From contig NZ_CP029427.2 in the NCBI RefSeq assembly GCF_002266465.3, positions 5,272,501-5,336,500 on the forward strand: a stretch of 64,000 bases of DNA, written 5' to 3'. Within the stretch, counting starts at the first letter, position 1; the number at the start of each line of letters is the position of its first letter. A program made the position numbers and the translations under genes. Under the pieces are notes generated by a model that saw only the letters and a program-made list of their open reading frames with translations, was not told the DNA's origin and searched no databases. This document shows, one piece after another, positions 18,123 to 26,693 of the stretch. The DNA is from Bradyrhizobium symbiodeficiens (GTDB lineage: Bacteria > Pseudomonadota > Alphaproteobacteria > Rhizobiales > Xanthobacteraceae).

Positions 18123-18686
18123 ATGGCTAAAGCAAAGAAGCGCACGACCAAGAAGACCGCGACCCGCCGACCGCGTCAGGCGCCGAAGATGCTCAGCGAC
18201 CTGTTTCACGAGACGCTGAAGGACATCTATTTCGCCGAGAACAAGATCATCAAGACCCTGCCGAAAATGGCAAAGGCCGCGAACTCCAAGGAGCTCGCAG
18301 CGGCCTTCAACAAGCACCTGCGCGAGACCCAGGGCCAGGTCAAGCGGCTCGACCAGATCTTCAAGATGCTGGGCAAGCCGGCGCGCGGCAAGCCCTGCGA
18401 GGCGATCAACGGCATCACCGACGAGGGCGCCGAGATCATGAAGGACTTCAAGGGCGCCCCGGCGCTCGATGCGGGCCTGCTCGCGGCCGCGCAGGCGGTG
18501 GAGCATTACGAGATCTCCCGCTATGGCACCTTGCGCACCTGGGCCGAGGAGCTCGGCATGCAGGACGCAGCACGGCTGCTTCAGGCGACGCTGGACGAGG
18601 AAGAGGCGACCGACCATACGCTGACCGAGCTTGCGACGTCCGTGATCAACCTCGAAGCGGAACAAGAGTATCGCGACGCGGCCTGA
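18123..18686 (+). CDS. DUF892 (YciE/YciF-type) ferritin-like protein
   Basis: This 187-residue ferritin-like protein is of the DUF892 family, four-helix bundles often induced by osmotic or general stress and of unknown activity. After a lysine/arginine-rich N-terminus (residues 1-21) the homology starts at MLSDLFHETLKDIYFAENK. Metal-ligand-type glutamates and a histidine appear at YFAENK, HLRETQ, HYEISRYG and EEEATDH. It is preceded by AGGAGG and followed by a strong terminator, so it is probably monocistronic. The basic leader could help binding to DNA or membrane, which is speculation. Confidence 0.88.
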   Translation: MAKAKKRTTKKTATRRPRQAPKMLSDLFHETLKDIYFAENKIIKTLPKMAKAANSKELAAAFNKHLRETQGQVKRLDQIFKMLGKPARGKPCEAINGITDEGAEIMKDFKGAPALDAGLLAAAQAVEHYEISRYGTLRTWAEELGMQDAARLLQATLDEEEATDHTLTELATSVINLEAEQEYRDAA

Positions 18687-18708
18687 CCCGCGCCCGCGCC
18701 GATGACGG

Positions 18709-18742
18709 AACGCCGCGGCACCTGCCGCGGCGTTTGCTTTTG
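18709..18742 (+). terminator. Rho-independent terminator after DUF892 gene
   Basis: AACGCCGCGG and CCGCGGCGTT form a perfect ten-base stem with a six-base loop, followed by a T-rich tract (TTGCTTTTGC). It starts 23 bases after the stop codon. Confidence 0.85.
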
Positions 18743-18838
18743 CGATCGCACGACGGCGCATGGCACGTCAGCGCCAGTGCACTGGATTTCCCGGGAACCA
18801 GCCCCATATGCAGGCTTTCCCACCCCTGAGCCCGCATC

Positions 18839-19222
18839 ATGCAACCGAAGAATCCCCTCGACTGGATGCTGTCCGAAGCCCTGGACCAGCTGACGCGCGC
18901 CGACCGGCTGCGCCAGCAGTTCGGCCGTCAGGAAGCCTGCTGGGAGCCGCCGATCGACGTGCTCGAAACCGAGCATGAGCTGCTGATCCTGGTCGCGCTT
19001 CCCGGCGTCAATCCCGACAATGTCGAGACGGTCATTCATGACGGTGTGCTCGTCGTTTCCGGCCAGCGCACGCTTCCGCCGGAGCTTCGCAAGGCCCGCA
19101 TCCACCGGCTCGAACTGCCGCAGGGCCGCTTCGAGCGTCGCATCGCGCTTCCCGTCGGCCGCTACGCCATCAGCCGCTTCGTGATGGACGGCTGCGTCGC
19201 GCTGCGTCTCGCCAAATCCTGA
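18839..19222 (+). CDS. Hsp20/alpha-crystallin family small heat-shock protein
   Basis: This 127-residue small heat-shock protein would hold unfolding proteins for later refolding or degradation. The alpha-crystallin domain spans about residues 40-125 and includes WEPPIDVLETEHELLILVAL, LPGVNPDNVE, DGVLVVSGQR and ELPQGRFERRIALP. The C-terminal I-x-I anchor typical of larger Hsp20 proteins is absent; the chain ends LRLAKS. It lies 8 bases before the lon gene on the same strand, so chaperone and protease are probably co-expressed. Confidence 0.85.
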   Translation: MQPKNPLDWMLSEALDQLTRADRLRQQFGRQEACWEPPIDVLETEHELLILVALPGVNPDNVETVIHDGVLVVSGQRTLPPELRKARIHRLELPQGRFERRIALPVGRYAISRFVMDGCVALRLAKS

Positions 19223-19230
19223 GGTCGATC

Positions 19231-21615
19231 ATGGCCACCGAACAGATGAACAACGAACAGACCAATAACGACGTGAAGATCCCCGACGACGCGCTGATCA
19301 TCATCCCCGTGCGCGAGATGGTGCTGTTCCCCGGCGCCATCGCGCCGATCGCGATCGCGCGGCCGAAGTCGGTCGCCGCCGCGCAGCAGGCGCTGCGCGA
19401 GCAGCGGCCGATCGGCATCGTCCTGCAGCGCAGCCCCGAGACCGAAGAGCCGGGCCCGGACGATCTCTATCGGGTCGCGACCATCGCCAACATCGTGCGC
19501 TACATCACCGCACCCGACGGCACCCATCATATCGTCTGCCAGGGCGTGCAGCGCGCGCGCATCCTCGACTTCCTGCCGGGCACGCCGTTCCCGGCCGCGC
19601 GGATCCAGCAGATCCCGGAGCCGACCACGACCTCGCCGGAGATCGAGGCGCGCGCGCTGAACCTGCAGCGCCAGGCGATCGAGGCGATCGAGCTGCTGCC
19701 GCAGGCACCGCCCGAGCTGGCCGCGATGTTCCAGGGCACCACTGCGCCCGGCGCGCTGGCGGATCTGGCGACCTCGTTCATGGACATCAAGCCGCAGGAC
19801 AAGCAGGAGGTCCTGGAGACCATCGACCTCGCTTTGCGTGTCGAGAAGGTGTCCAAGCATCTGGCCGAGCGGCTGGAGGTGCTGCGCATCAGCAATGAAA
19901 TCGGCCAGAAGACCCGCGCCAGCTTCGACGAGCGGCAGCGCGAGGCGATCCTGCGCGAGCAGATGGCGACCATCCAGCGCCAACTCGGCGAAGGCGACGG
20001 CAAGGCGGCCGAGGTCGCCGAGCTGACGGCTGCCATTGCCAAGGCCAACATGCCGCCCGAGGCGGACGCGCACGCCAGGAAGGAGCTGCGCCGCTACGAG
20101 CGCATGCCGGAGGCCGCCGGCGAAGCCGGCATGGTCCGCACGTACCTGGACTGGCTGATCGAGCTGCCCTGGGCGCTGCCCGAGGAGAAGCCGATCGACA
20201 TCAAGGCGGCACGAGCCATCCTGGATGCCGATCATTTCGGCCTGGAGAAGATCAAGGGCCGGATCATCGAATATCTGGCGGTGCGGAAGCTGGCACCGCA
20301 GGGCAAGGCGCCGATCCTGTGCTTCGTCGGCCCGCCCGGCGTCGGCAAGACCTCGCTCGGCCAGTCCATCGCACGCGCGATGGATCGCCCCTTCGTGCGC
20401 GTCAGCCTGGGCGGCGTGCATGACGAGGCCGAGATCCGCGGTCACCGCCGCACCTATATCGGCGCCCTGCCGGGCAACATCATCCAGGGCATCAAGAAGG
20501 CCGGCAGCCGCAACTGCGTCATGATGCTGGACGAGATCGACAAGATGGGCCGTGGCGTGCAGGGCGATCCCTCGGCCGCCATGCTGGAGGTGCTCGACCC
20601 CGAGCAGAACGGGACGTTCCGGGATAATTACCTGGCCGTGCCCTTCGACCTCTCGCGCGTGGTCTTCATCGCGACCGCCAACATGCTGGACCAGATCCCA
20701 GGTCCGCTGCTGGATCGCATGGAGCTGATCAGCCTCGCCGGCTACACCGAGGAGGAGAAGCTGGAGATCGCGAAGCGCTATCTGGTGCGGCGGCAGCTCG
20801 AGGCCAACGGCTTGACGGCCGAGCAGGCCGAGATCGAGCCGGAAGCGCTGAAGCTGGTGGTCAAGGGCTACACCCGCGAGGCGGGCGTGCGTAACCTCGA
20901 GCGCGAGATCGGCAAGCTGTTCCGGCATGCCGCGGTGCAGGTCGCCGAGGGCACGGCTGCCAAGGTCGTGGTGGGGGTGAAGGATATCGCCACCGTGCTC
21001 GGCCAGCCGCGCTTCGAGGGCGAGATCGCGCAGCGCACCAGCATTCCGGGCGTGGCCACCGGCCTTGCCTGGACGCCTGTCGGCGGCGACATCCTGTTCA
21101 TCGAGGCCTCGCGCGTCCCGGGCCGGGGCGGCATGATCCTGACCGGTCAGCTCGGCGAGGTCATGCGCGAGAGCGTGCAGGCTGCGCTGACCCTGGTGAA
21201 GAGCAAGGCCACGCAACTCGGCATCGATCAGTCGGTGTTCGAGAAGAGCGACATCCACGTTCACGTTCCGGCGGGCGCAACCCCGAAGGACGGACCGAGC
21301 GCGGGCGTTGCGATGTTCACGGCGCTGACGTCCCTGCTCACCAACCGCACGGTGCGCAGCGACACCGCCATGACCGGCGAGATCTCGCTGCGCGGCCTGG
21401 TGCTGCCGGTCGGCGGCATCAAGGAGAAGGTGGTGGCTGCGGCCGCTGCCGGCCTGAAGCGGGTGATGCTGCCGGCGCGCAACAAGCGGGACTATGACGA
21501 CATCCCGAAGAGCGCGCGGGACAACCTCGAATTCATCTGGCTGGAGCGCGTCGACGAAGCCATCGCCGCCGCGCTCGAGCCGGTCGAAGCTCAAATCGGT
21601 GCAGCGGCGGAGTGA
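19231..21615 (+). CDS. lon: ATP-dependent protease Lon
   Basis: This 794-residue LonA-type protease unfolds and degrades damaged and regulatory proteins in the cytoplasm. The N-terminal substrate-binding domain begins IIPVREMVLFPGAIAPIAIA (about residues 24-43). The AAA+ module has Walker A GPPGVGKTS (around residue 368) and Walker B MMLDEIDKMG. The Ser-Lys catalytic dyad is Ser690 in PKDGPSAG and Lys731 in GGIKEKV. The length is typical of the family. The gene follows Hsp20 by 8 bases and is followed 5 bases later by a 51-residue basic protein. Another lon copy elsewhere in the genome is likely, but that is not visible here. Confidence 0.95.
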   Translation: MATEQMNNEQTNNDVKIPDDALIIIPVREMVLFPGAIAPIAIARPKSVAAAQQALREQRPIGIVLQRSPETEEPGPDDLYRVATIANIVRYITAPDGTHHIVCQGVQRARILDFLPGTPFPAARIQQIPEPTTTSPEIEARALNLQRQAIEAIELLPQAPPELAAMFQGTTAPGALADLATSFMDIKPQDKQEVLETIDLALRVEKVSKHLAERLEVLRISNEIGQKTRASFDERQREAILREQMATIQRQLGEGDGKAAEVAELTAAIAKANMPPEADAHARKELRRYERMPEAAGEAGMVRTYLDWLIELPWALPEEKPIDIKAARAILDADHFGLEKIKGRIIEYLAVRKLAPQGKAPILCFVGPPGVGKTSLGQSIARAMDRPFVRVSLGGVHDEAEIRGHRRTYIGALPGNIIQGIKKAGSRNCVMMLDEIDKMGRGVQGDPSAAMLEVLDPEQNGTFRDNYLAVPFDLSRVVFIATANMLDQIPGPLLDRMELISLAGYTEEEKLEIAKRYLVRRQLEANGLTAEQAEIEPEALKLVVKGYTREAGVRNLEREIGKLFRHAAVQVAEGTAAKVVVGVKDIATVLGQPRFEGEIAQRTSIPGVATGLAWTPVGGDILFIEASRVPGRGGMILTGQLGEVMRESVQAALTLVKSKATQLGIDQSVFEKSDIHVHVPAGATPKDGPSAGVAMFTALTSLLTNRTVRSDTAMTGEISLRGLVLPVGGIKEKVVAAAAAGLKRVMLPARNKRDYDDIPKSARDNLEFIWLERVDEAIAAALEPVEAQIGAAAE

Positions 21616-21620
21616 GTACG

Positions 21621-21776
21621 ATGAAGAAACTGCTGGAAGATGCGAAGCGATCGCGGAAGACGCAGAAGCTGCGCCAATTGCTCGATCGTGCCATCGATCG
21701 GGTGCGCGATGCGCTCGCAGGGCCCGAACCGCGGCTTCAGCCGATCCCGGTCCGGGTGAAGCGCCGCAAGGGTTGA
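21621..21776 (+). CDS. Small basic protein downstream of lon
   Basis: This 51-residue protein starts MKKLLEDAKRSRKTQKLRQL and ends VRVKRRKG. It is strongly basic, with an amphipathic helix over residues 1-34. Its ATG lies 5 bases after the lon stop, and the stop is followed by a strong terminator, so it is the last gene of an hsp20-lon unit. I recognise no family. A regulator or substrate adaptor of Lon is conceivable, but nothing in the sequence proves it. Confidence 0.55.
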   Translation: MKKLLEDAKRSRKTQKLRQLLDRAIDRVRDALAGPEPRLQPIPVRVKRRKG

Positions 21777-21811
21777 GCCCTCCGTCTCAGGCCCTCGCGG
21801 CTGCCCCAATC

Positions 21812-21843
21812 AAAAGGCCCCCTCCTACCCGAGGGGGCCTTTG
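21812..21843. terminator. Bidirectional terminator between lon unit and HU gene
   Basis: AAAGGCCCCCTC and GAGGGGGCCTTT form a perfect twelve-base stem with a six-base loop, with A/T-rich flanks. It can end transcription of the lon unit from the left and of the HU gene from the right. Confidence 0.85.
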
Positions 21844-21848
21844 CGTCG

Positions 21849-22151
21849 TTAGCCCACGGCGTCCTTGGCCGCCTTGACCGGGCGGGCGCGGACGATCTTG
21901 CGGGCCGGCTTGGCCTTGAACATCATCTCTTCACCCGTGAACGGGTTGGTGCCCTTGCGAGCCTTGGTCGCGGGCTTCTTGATGACCACGAACTTGGCGA
22001 AGCCCGGCACCAGGAACAGGCCGTTCTTCTTGAGCTCCTTGTGACCAACGTCGGTCAGCGTCTCCATGACGCTCTTGACGTCGCGCTTGGAAAGCTCGGT
22101 GGTGGTCGCAATCTTTTCGATCAGCTGCGATTTCGACATTTGGGTTGCCAT
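21849..22151 (-). CDS. HU-family nucleoid DNA-binding protein
   Basis: This 100-residue histone-like protein bends and compacts DNA. The body MSKSQLIEKIATTTELSKRD starts at residue 5, and the DNA-binding arm region contains LVPGFAKFVVIKKPATKARKG, then NPFTGEEMMFKAKPA. A short Lys/Arg/Ala tail (RARPVKAAKDAVG) extends beyond the usual C-terminus, as in several alphaproteobacterial HU proteins. ATG 22151 has an excellent AGAGGAG site; the frame continues upstream without homology. It shares a terminator with the converging lon unit. Confidence 0.92.
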   Translation of the reverse strand: MATQMSKSQLIEKIATTTELSKRDVKSVMETLTDVGHKELKKNGLFLVPGFAKFVVIKKPATKARKGTNPFTGEEMMFKAKPARKIVRARPVKAAKDAVG

Positions 22152-22494
22152 CGTGTCTCCTCTGATTCGTGACGGCTGCATATTAGACCAACCAGCGAAG
22201 GCCTGTAGCCTTCTGCACAGTTTTGTCGCGGTTTTACGGGCATTTTTGGCCCTCTGTGGCAAAAAACCCTGCTTTTTAGCTACTTCCTGAGCGGGAGAAG
22301 CCTCGATCAGTGGATTTTGCCTTGTTTCAAAGGCCCGCACGCAACCTTGCTAAAACTGATTCGCGGCTTTCGACAAGCGACGAGGTGCTTCTTTGTGAGA
22401 GGTCGATCGTGATTCACCCTGAAAAATAAGGTCCGGAGTGCATGTCGCGGCCTTCCTCCCCGTAAAAACAGGGAGAAAGCGAGGGGATGATTGG
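22152..22494. other. Intergenic region upstream of HU
   Basis: This stretch holds the HU promoter on the minus strand and the tail of the thiolase transcript. T-rich tracts near 22240-22280 are visible, and an imperfect hairpin (CTCCCCGT/ACAGGGAG) lies at about 22456-22474. No gene or RNA is recognised. Confidence 0.4.
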
Positions 22495-23730
22495 CTAGAT
22501 GCGCTCGATGATGATGGCCGGCGCCATGCCGCCGGCGGCGCACATGGTGACGAGACCACGCTTGAGATCGCGCCGTTCGAGTTCGTCGAGCACGGTGCCG
22601 ATCAGGATCGAGCCGGTGGCACCGATGGGATGGCCGAGCGCGATCGAGCCGCCGTTGACGTTGACCTTGGCGCGATCGAGATCGAGGTCGCGGACATATT
22701 TTTCCGCCACCACCGCAAACGCCTCGTTGATCTCGAACAGGTCGATGTCGTCGACGGTCAGCCCCGCCTTCGCCAACACCTTGCGCGTGGCCGGCACCGG
22801 CGCGTTCAGCATCAGGGTCGGGGAGTCCCCCATGTTCGCCATCGCGACGACACGGGCGCGGGGCTTGAGGCCGTGCGCCCTGGCGTAAGCGGGCGAGGCC
22901 AGCAGAATCGCAGCGGCACCGTCGACGACGCCGGAGGAGTTGCCGGCGTGGTGCATGAAGTCGATGTTCAGATCCGGATATTTCTGGAGGATCAGACCGC
23001 GATAGGTCGTGCCCTTGTCATCGATCGCATAGTCGGCGATTGCCGGGAATGCCGGCTTCAGAGCGCTCAGCCCCTCCATCGTGGTTTGCGGCCGCGGATA
23101 TTCCTCGTGGTCGAGCGCAAGGCTGCCGTCCTCGCGATGCACCGGCACGAGGCTCTTGTCGAAGTGGCCGTTCGCGATCGCGTGCGCGGCGCGCTTCTGG
23201 CTCTCGAGCCCGAGCGCATCGACGTCCCGCCGCGTGATGCCTTCGAGCGTTGCGATCGCATCCGCGCAGACGCCCTGATGCGATTGCGGATGCCGCGCGC
23301 GCAGGCGCAGATTGCCGCTATCCATCATCATCGGCCCGCTGCCGCCGCGGCGTCCTTCCATCGACATCATCTCGCAGCCGCCGGCGATGACGAGGTCTTC
23401 CGCGCCCGCCATGATCGAGGATGCCGCCATGTTGACGCTGGTGATGCCGCTTCCGCAGAAGCGGTCGAGCGTCACGGCGCTGGCGCGCACGTCGTAGCCG
23501 GCATCGAGCGCCGACATCCGGCCGAGATCGCCGCTTTGGGTCGCGACCTGCGCGCTGCAGCCCCAGACGATGTCGTCGACATCGGCCGTGTCGATGCCGG
23601 TACGCGTCGCGAGCGCCCGCAGCACGGTGGCACCGAGCTGCTGCGGATGAATGCCGGAGAGTGCTCCCTTGCCGGCCTTGCCGACGCCGCGCGGGGTCCG
23701 GCAGGCATCGATGATCAGCGCGTCAGCCAT
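22495..23730 (-). CDS. Acetyl-CoA acyltransferase (thiolase)
   Basis: This 411-residue thiolase either cleaves 3-ketoacyl-CoA in beta-oxidation or condenses acetyl-CoA. The active-site nucleophile is Cys92 in DRFCGSGITSV. The other conserved residues are in GHPIGATGS and the C-terminal CAAGGMAPAI. The length is normal for the FadA/AtoB class, and the sequence (GVGKAGKGALSGIHPQQLGA) is closer to acyl-CoA thiolases of the FadA type. It is flanked by unrelated genes, with no acyl-CoA dehydrogenase nearby, so the pathway remains open. Confidence 0.9.
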   Translation of the reverse strand: MADALIIDACRTPRGVGKAGKGALSGIHPQQLGATVLRALATRTGIDTADVDDIVWGCSAQVATQSGDLGRMSALDAGYDVRASAVTLDRFCGSGITSVNMAASSIMAGAEDLVIAGGCEMMSMEGRRGGSGPMMMDSGNLRLRARHPQSHQGVCADAIATLEGITRRDVDALGLESQKRAAHAIANGHFDKSLVPVHREDGSLALDHEEYPRPQTTMEGLSALKPAFPAIADYAIDDKGTTYRGLILQKYPDLNIDFMHHAGNSSGVVDGAAAILLASPAYARAHGLKPRARVVAMANMGDSPTLMLNAPVPATRKVLAKAGLTVDDIDLFEINEAFAVVAEKYVRDLDLDRAKVNVNGGSIALGHPIGATGSILIGTVLDELERRDLKRGLVTMCAAGGMAPAIIIERI

Positions 23731-23851
23731 TGGCGTTGTCCTCTTGCTGTGGGTTGTTGAGGACGGTTCTGAATAAGAGGGAGAGGAGAGTCAATGCGAG
23801 ACGTTTACCGCTTCGCACCCGGATTTTCCGCTGCGCGGTTTGCGAAACCGG

Positions 23852-25315
23852 CTACGCCCCCGCCGCGTTCGTCGCGATCACGTTGCGGTAGAAACTGGCG
23901 CTGAGTTTGGGCGTACGCACCTGGGTGTCGAAATTGACGTGGTATAGCCCGAAGCGCTTGTTCAACCCGTACACCCACTCGAAATTGTCCATCAGGCTCC
24001 AGAGGAAATAGCCGCGGACGGGCACGCCCTCAGCGGTGGCGCGCTGCAGCTGGGCGAGATAGTTGCGCAGATACATGATGCGGTCGGTGTCGTAGATCTT
24101 GCCGTCCGGCGTGACGGCGTCGTCGCCGGAGGCGCCGTTCTCGCTGATGTAGATCGCGTCCGTCTTCCAGATCTTCGCCGCCAGCTTCGGCACCCAATAG
24201 AGCGTCTCCGGCCCGACGCGCAGCCAGTCCGAGTTCATGTGCGGGAACGATTTCGGGATCGGCAGCGGCATGAAGCCCGCGCCCTGGTCGGACGCCACCA
24301 CATAATTCTGCGGCGCGTAGATGTTGAGGCCGAGGAAATCGACCGGCGAGGAGATGATCTTCAGCTCCGCATCGGTGAATTTCGGCGCGTTGGGCCCGGC
24401 GAATTTCAGGAAGGCGTCGGTGTAGCGGCCCGTCATGATGACGTTGAGATAGCCGGCATTCATCTCGCGCAGCGCGATCTCGGCGGCGCGAACGTTCTCC
24501 GGGGTGTCGATGGCGGGCGCGCAGGCATCGATGTTCTCGGCCGGCCCCACCTTGGTGCCGCGGCGGCCATGGGCGCGCACCGCCTGCACCGCGAGCCCGT
24601 GCGCCAGCGCGCTGTTGTGCCTGATCTGGTTGACCTCGGCCTGCGGCAGCGTCACGCCCGGCGCGTCGATGCCGATGCCGTAACCGAAATAGACGAAGCG
24701 GCCGCTCTCGTTCAGCGTGAACACGTTCTTGACGCGGTCGGTCAGATGCCGGGCGACGTAGGCGGCGTAGTCGCCGAAGATCTTGCAGGTCTCGGTCGAG
24801 CGCCAGCCGCCGAAGCGATCCTGCAGCGATTGCGGCAGGTCCCAGTGATAGAGCGTCAGCCACGGCTCGATGCCGTTCTTCAGGAGCTCGTCGACCAGGC
24901 GATTGTAGAAATCGAGTCCCTTCGGGTTCGGCTTGCCGTCGCCGTCCGGGAACAGCCGCGGCCAGGCCACCGAGAAGCGATAGGCCTTGCAGCCGAGCGC
25001 CTTGATCAGCGCGATGTCCTCCTTGTAGCGGTGATAGTGCTCATTGGCGCGGTCGCCGGTGGTACCGTCCTCGATCTTGCCGGGGATGCGCACGAACTTG
25101 TCCCAGATCGAGGCCCCTCGCCCGTCCTCGTTGACCGCGCCCTCGATCTGATAGGACGAGGTCGCCGTGCCCCAGACGAAGCCGGCCGGAAAGCCGCCGC
25201 CGGCGCGCGGCGGCGATGCCGGCCGGGCTTCGGCCGCGCCGAGCGAACCGGTCAAGCCGGCTGCAGACAGCCCCGCGAGTTTCGCGAACCGGCGGCGCGA
25301 GACCTTGTCCGACAT
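23852..25315 (-). CDS. Tat-exported GH1 family beta-glucosidase
   Basis: This 487-residue family 1 glycoside hydrolase cleaves beta-glucosides or related sugars, probably in the periplasm. A twin-arginine signal, SRRRFAKLAGLSAAGLTGSL, occupies residues 5-24. The catalytic domain begins FPAGFVWGTATSSYQIEGA. The acid/base glutamate is in VFTLNES (usually TLNEP) and the nucleophile in YISENGAS. ATG 25315 follows a CGGAGAAG site; an in-frame codon at 25351 would put extra residues before the Tat motif. Plant glucosides or cellobiose are plausible substrates for a soil or plant-associated bacterium. Confidence 0.9.
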   Translation of the reverse strand: MSDKVSRRRFAKLAGLSAAGLTGSLGAAEARPASPPRAGGGFPAGFVWGTATSSYQIEGAVNEDGRGASIWDKFVRIPGKIEDGTTGDRANEHYHRYKEDIALIKALGCKAYRFSVAWPRLFPDGDGKPNPKGLDFYNRLVDELLKNGIEPWLTLYHWDLPQSLQDRFGGWRSTETCKIFGDYAAYVARHLTDRVKNVFTLNESGRFVYFGYGIGIDAPGVTLPQAEVNQIRHNSALAHGLAVQAVRAHGRRGTKVGPAENIDACAPAIDTPENVRAAEIALREMNAGYLNVIMTGRYTDAFLKFAGPNAPKFTDAELKIISSPVDFLGLNIYAPQNYVVASDQGAGFMPLPIPKSFPHMNSDWLRVGPETLYWVPKLAAKIWKTDAIYISENGASGDDAVTPDGKIYDTDRIMYLRNYLAQLQRATAEGVPVRGYFLWSLMDNFEWVYGLNKRFGLYHVNFDTQVRTPKLSASFYRNVIATNAAGA

Positions 25316-25465
25316 CGATGCTTCTCCGCTTCCAAAATGTTGCGGACGCACAATGGCGAGTCCATGGCGGTTTGAGAAGCAAGCTTTGGAACAAGCCGGA
25401 TACGGAATCGCGCGGCCGGGGGCGCGACATATGGATGCGGGCCAGCCCCGCGCCGGCCTCCGCGA

Positions 25466-25873
25466 TCAGCGCGAGCGCTTCGGCAGCTTTGGCAGCTTGC
25501 CGGGATTGAACGCCGGGAACTGCTCGGTTCGTCCCGGTGCCGGCGGCTGCTGTTCGGTCAGGATGAGCGTGCCCTTGAGGATCATTCCGGGCACTTGTCG
25601 TGTCGTCGCGGTGTAAGTCGCGATCTTGCCGGGGCAGTTTCCCTCGATATCCAAAGTGAGGTCGTCATCCACGCCGAACACCGTTACACGTCCGTCGGTA
25701 TGACGCTTCGCTGTTACGGTGGCGGTGAAGCGATCTCCATCGACCCGGCACGAGCCGTGATACGTCATCAGGCTGTCACGACCCCAGATCTGCCCGTCCG
25801 CGAGATGAACGATCCCGGTACCCTGGTCGAGCGGCGTCTCGTACCACGCCGCATATGTGCCGTCCTTCAGCAT
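25466..25873 (-). CDS. GrlR-like regulatory domain protein
   Basis: This 135-residue protein resembles the GrlR family (named for a negative regulator of type III secretion), which in rhizobia occurs far from secretion genes. The pattern MLKDGTYAAWYETPL, GTGIVHLADGQIWGRDS, YHGSCRVDGDRFTATVTAKR is characteristic of the small beta-barrel. A proline-rich tail (EQQPPAPGRTEQFPAFNP) follows. The ATG at 25873 has an AAGGGAG site; the frame is open further upstream. No type III genes are present, so its role is unknown. A frameshifted relative lies at 58662-59094. Confidence 0.6.
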   Translation of the reverse strand: MLKDGTYAAWYETPLDQGTGIVHLADGQIWGRDSLMTYHGSCRVDGDRFTATVTAKRHTDGRVTVFGVDDDLTLDIEGNCPGKIATYTATTRQVPGMILKGTLILTEQQPPAPGRTEQFPAFNPGKLPKLPKRSR

Positions 25874-25934
25874 GGGAGCAGTCTCCCTTGGCCATTCCCG
25901 TGCGACAATCCGCATGAATAGCGCTAAGAAAGCG

Positions 25935-26102
25935 TTAATCGCGCGGCCCGTGCCAATCCGGCCTTTGCCTGCGCAGCTCGGCTTCAAGCTCTTCGACGAT
26001 GCCGTGAAGCAGGCACGCGGCAAGCGGATCCGTCACCTCCCGCTCCAAATACCGATAACGCGCGATCTGGCACTCCTGCTCGGTCAATTGGCGCTCTGTC
26101 AT
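25935..26102 (-). CDS. Small conserved hypothetical protein (55 residues)
   Basis: The product begins MTERQLTEQECQIARYRYL and ends QRPDWHGPRD. It is highly charged and predicted to be helical, with no signal peptide or membrane segment. It reads on the same strand as the GrlR-like gene 61 bases downstream. Similar short, uncharacterised proteins occur in Bradyrhizobium. It could also be an unused frame; base composition at third positions (GC-rich) and the clean start support translation. Confidence 0.45.
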   Translation of the reverse strand: MTERQLTEQECQIARYRYLEREVTDPLAACLLHGIVEELEAELRRQRPDWHGPRD

Positions 26103-26253
26103 CACACGGGCCCTCCGACGAACTGACGCGGAGAGCGCCGGGCAGTTGCATTAAAATTTTAAGATCATTTGACATGGTTTCCGGTTGGTGAAGCCAGCGC
26201 CGCACGGAACTTCGGCCGCGCCGGGCCACATCGTCCCGAGGGCGGCCTCTCCT

Positions 26254-26655
26254 CTAGGAGGGCAGACGAAGCCAGACGTCTCTGCTTGCCAGCGTGCCGT
26301 TCGGCGTGGCGATCTCCATGTCCACGACGTGCAGAGAGCCGGGCTCGTCTGCATAGATGTATTTGAGGTGCCACATCAGACCCAGGTCCGGCGAAATGAC
26401 AAAATCGTCCAATCCGTCGGTGATATCCCGAACGGCCTCGCGGTGCGTCAAGGGCGCAGAAAACATCGCATCGATGAGGTCGGCGAGGCTCATGCCCTCG
26501 ACGAGCAAAAGTCGCGCGATCTCGTCACCGTAGACGTGCCGAAGCGCTGTAACGATAGCAGCGACGGCGTCCGGATTCTTCAACGCCACAGCAAAGCGAG
26601 CCTCCGAAGCCATCATGCCGGAGGCGGGATATTCTGCAAGCTCAGCGTGCGCCAT
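26254..26655 (-). CDS. Hypothetical protein
   Basis: This 133-residue soluble protein, MAHAELAEYPASGMMASEAR to RDVWLRLPS, has an alpha-helical N-terminal half (VAAIVTALRHVYGDEIARLL). The C-terminal half seems to be beta structure (LMWHLKYIYADEPGSLHVVD). No motif that I recognise is present. It could start at one of the internal Met residues (26616 or 26613). It lies between the small protein at 25935 and the TonB receptor gene with no evident link. Confidence 0.55.
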   Translation of the reverse strand: MAHAELAEYPASGMMASEARFAVALKNPDAVAAIVTALRHVYGDEIARLLLVEGMSLADLIDAMFSAPLTHREAVRDITDGLDDFVISPDLGLMWHLKYIYADEPGSLHVVDMEIATPNGTLASRDVWLRLPS

Positions 26656-26693
26656 CGCGGAACAAGAGGCGCTGCCTCCGGCCGGGGCCGTTC

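Noticed and set aside
19162..21594. 810-residue minus-strand frame opposite lon
   Set aside because: It lacks stop codons only because the real lon frame is GC-rich. Composition is abnormal (His, Arg, Leu and Gln rich) and no domain is visible.
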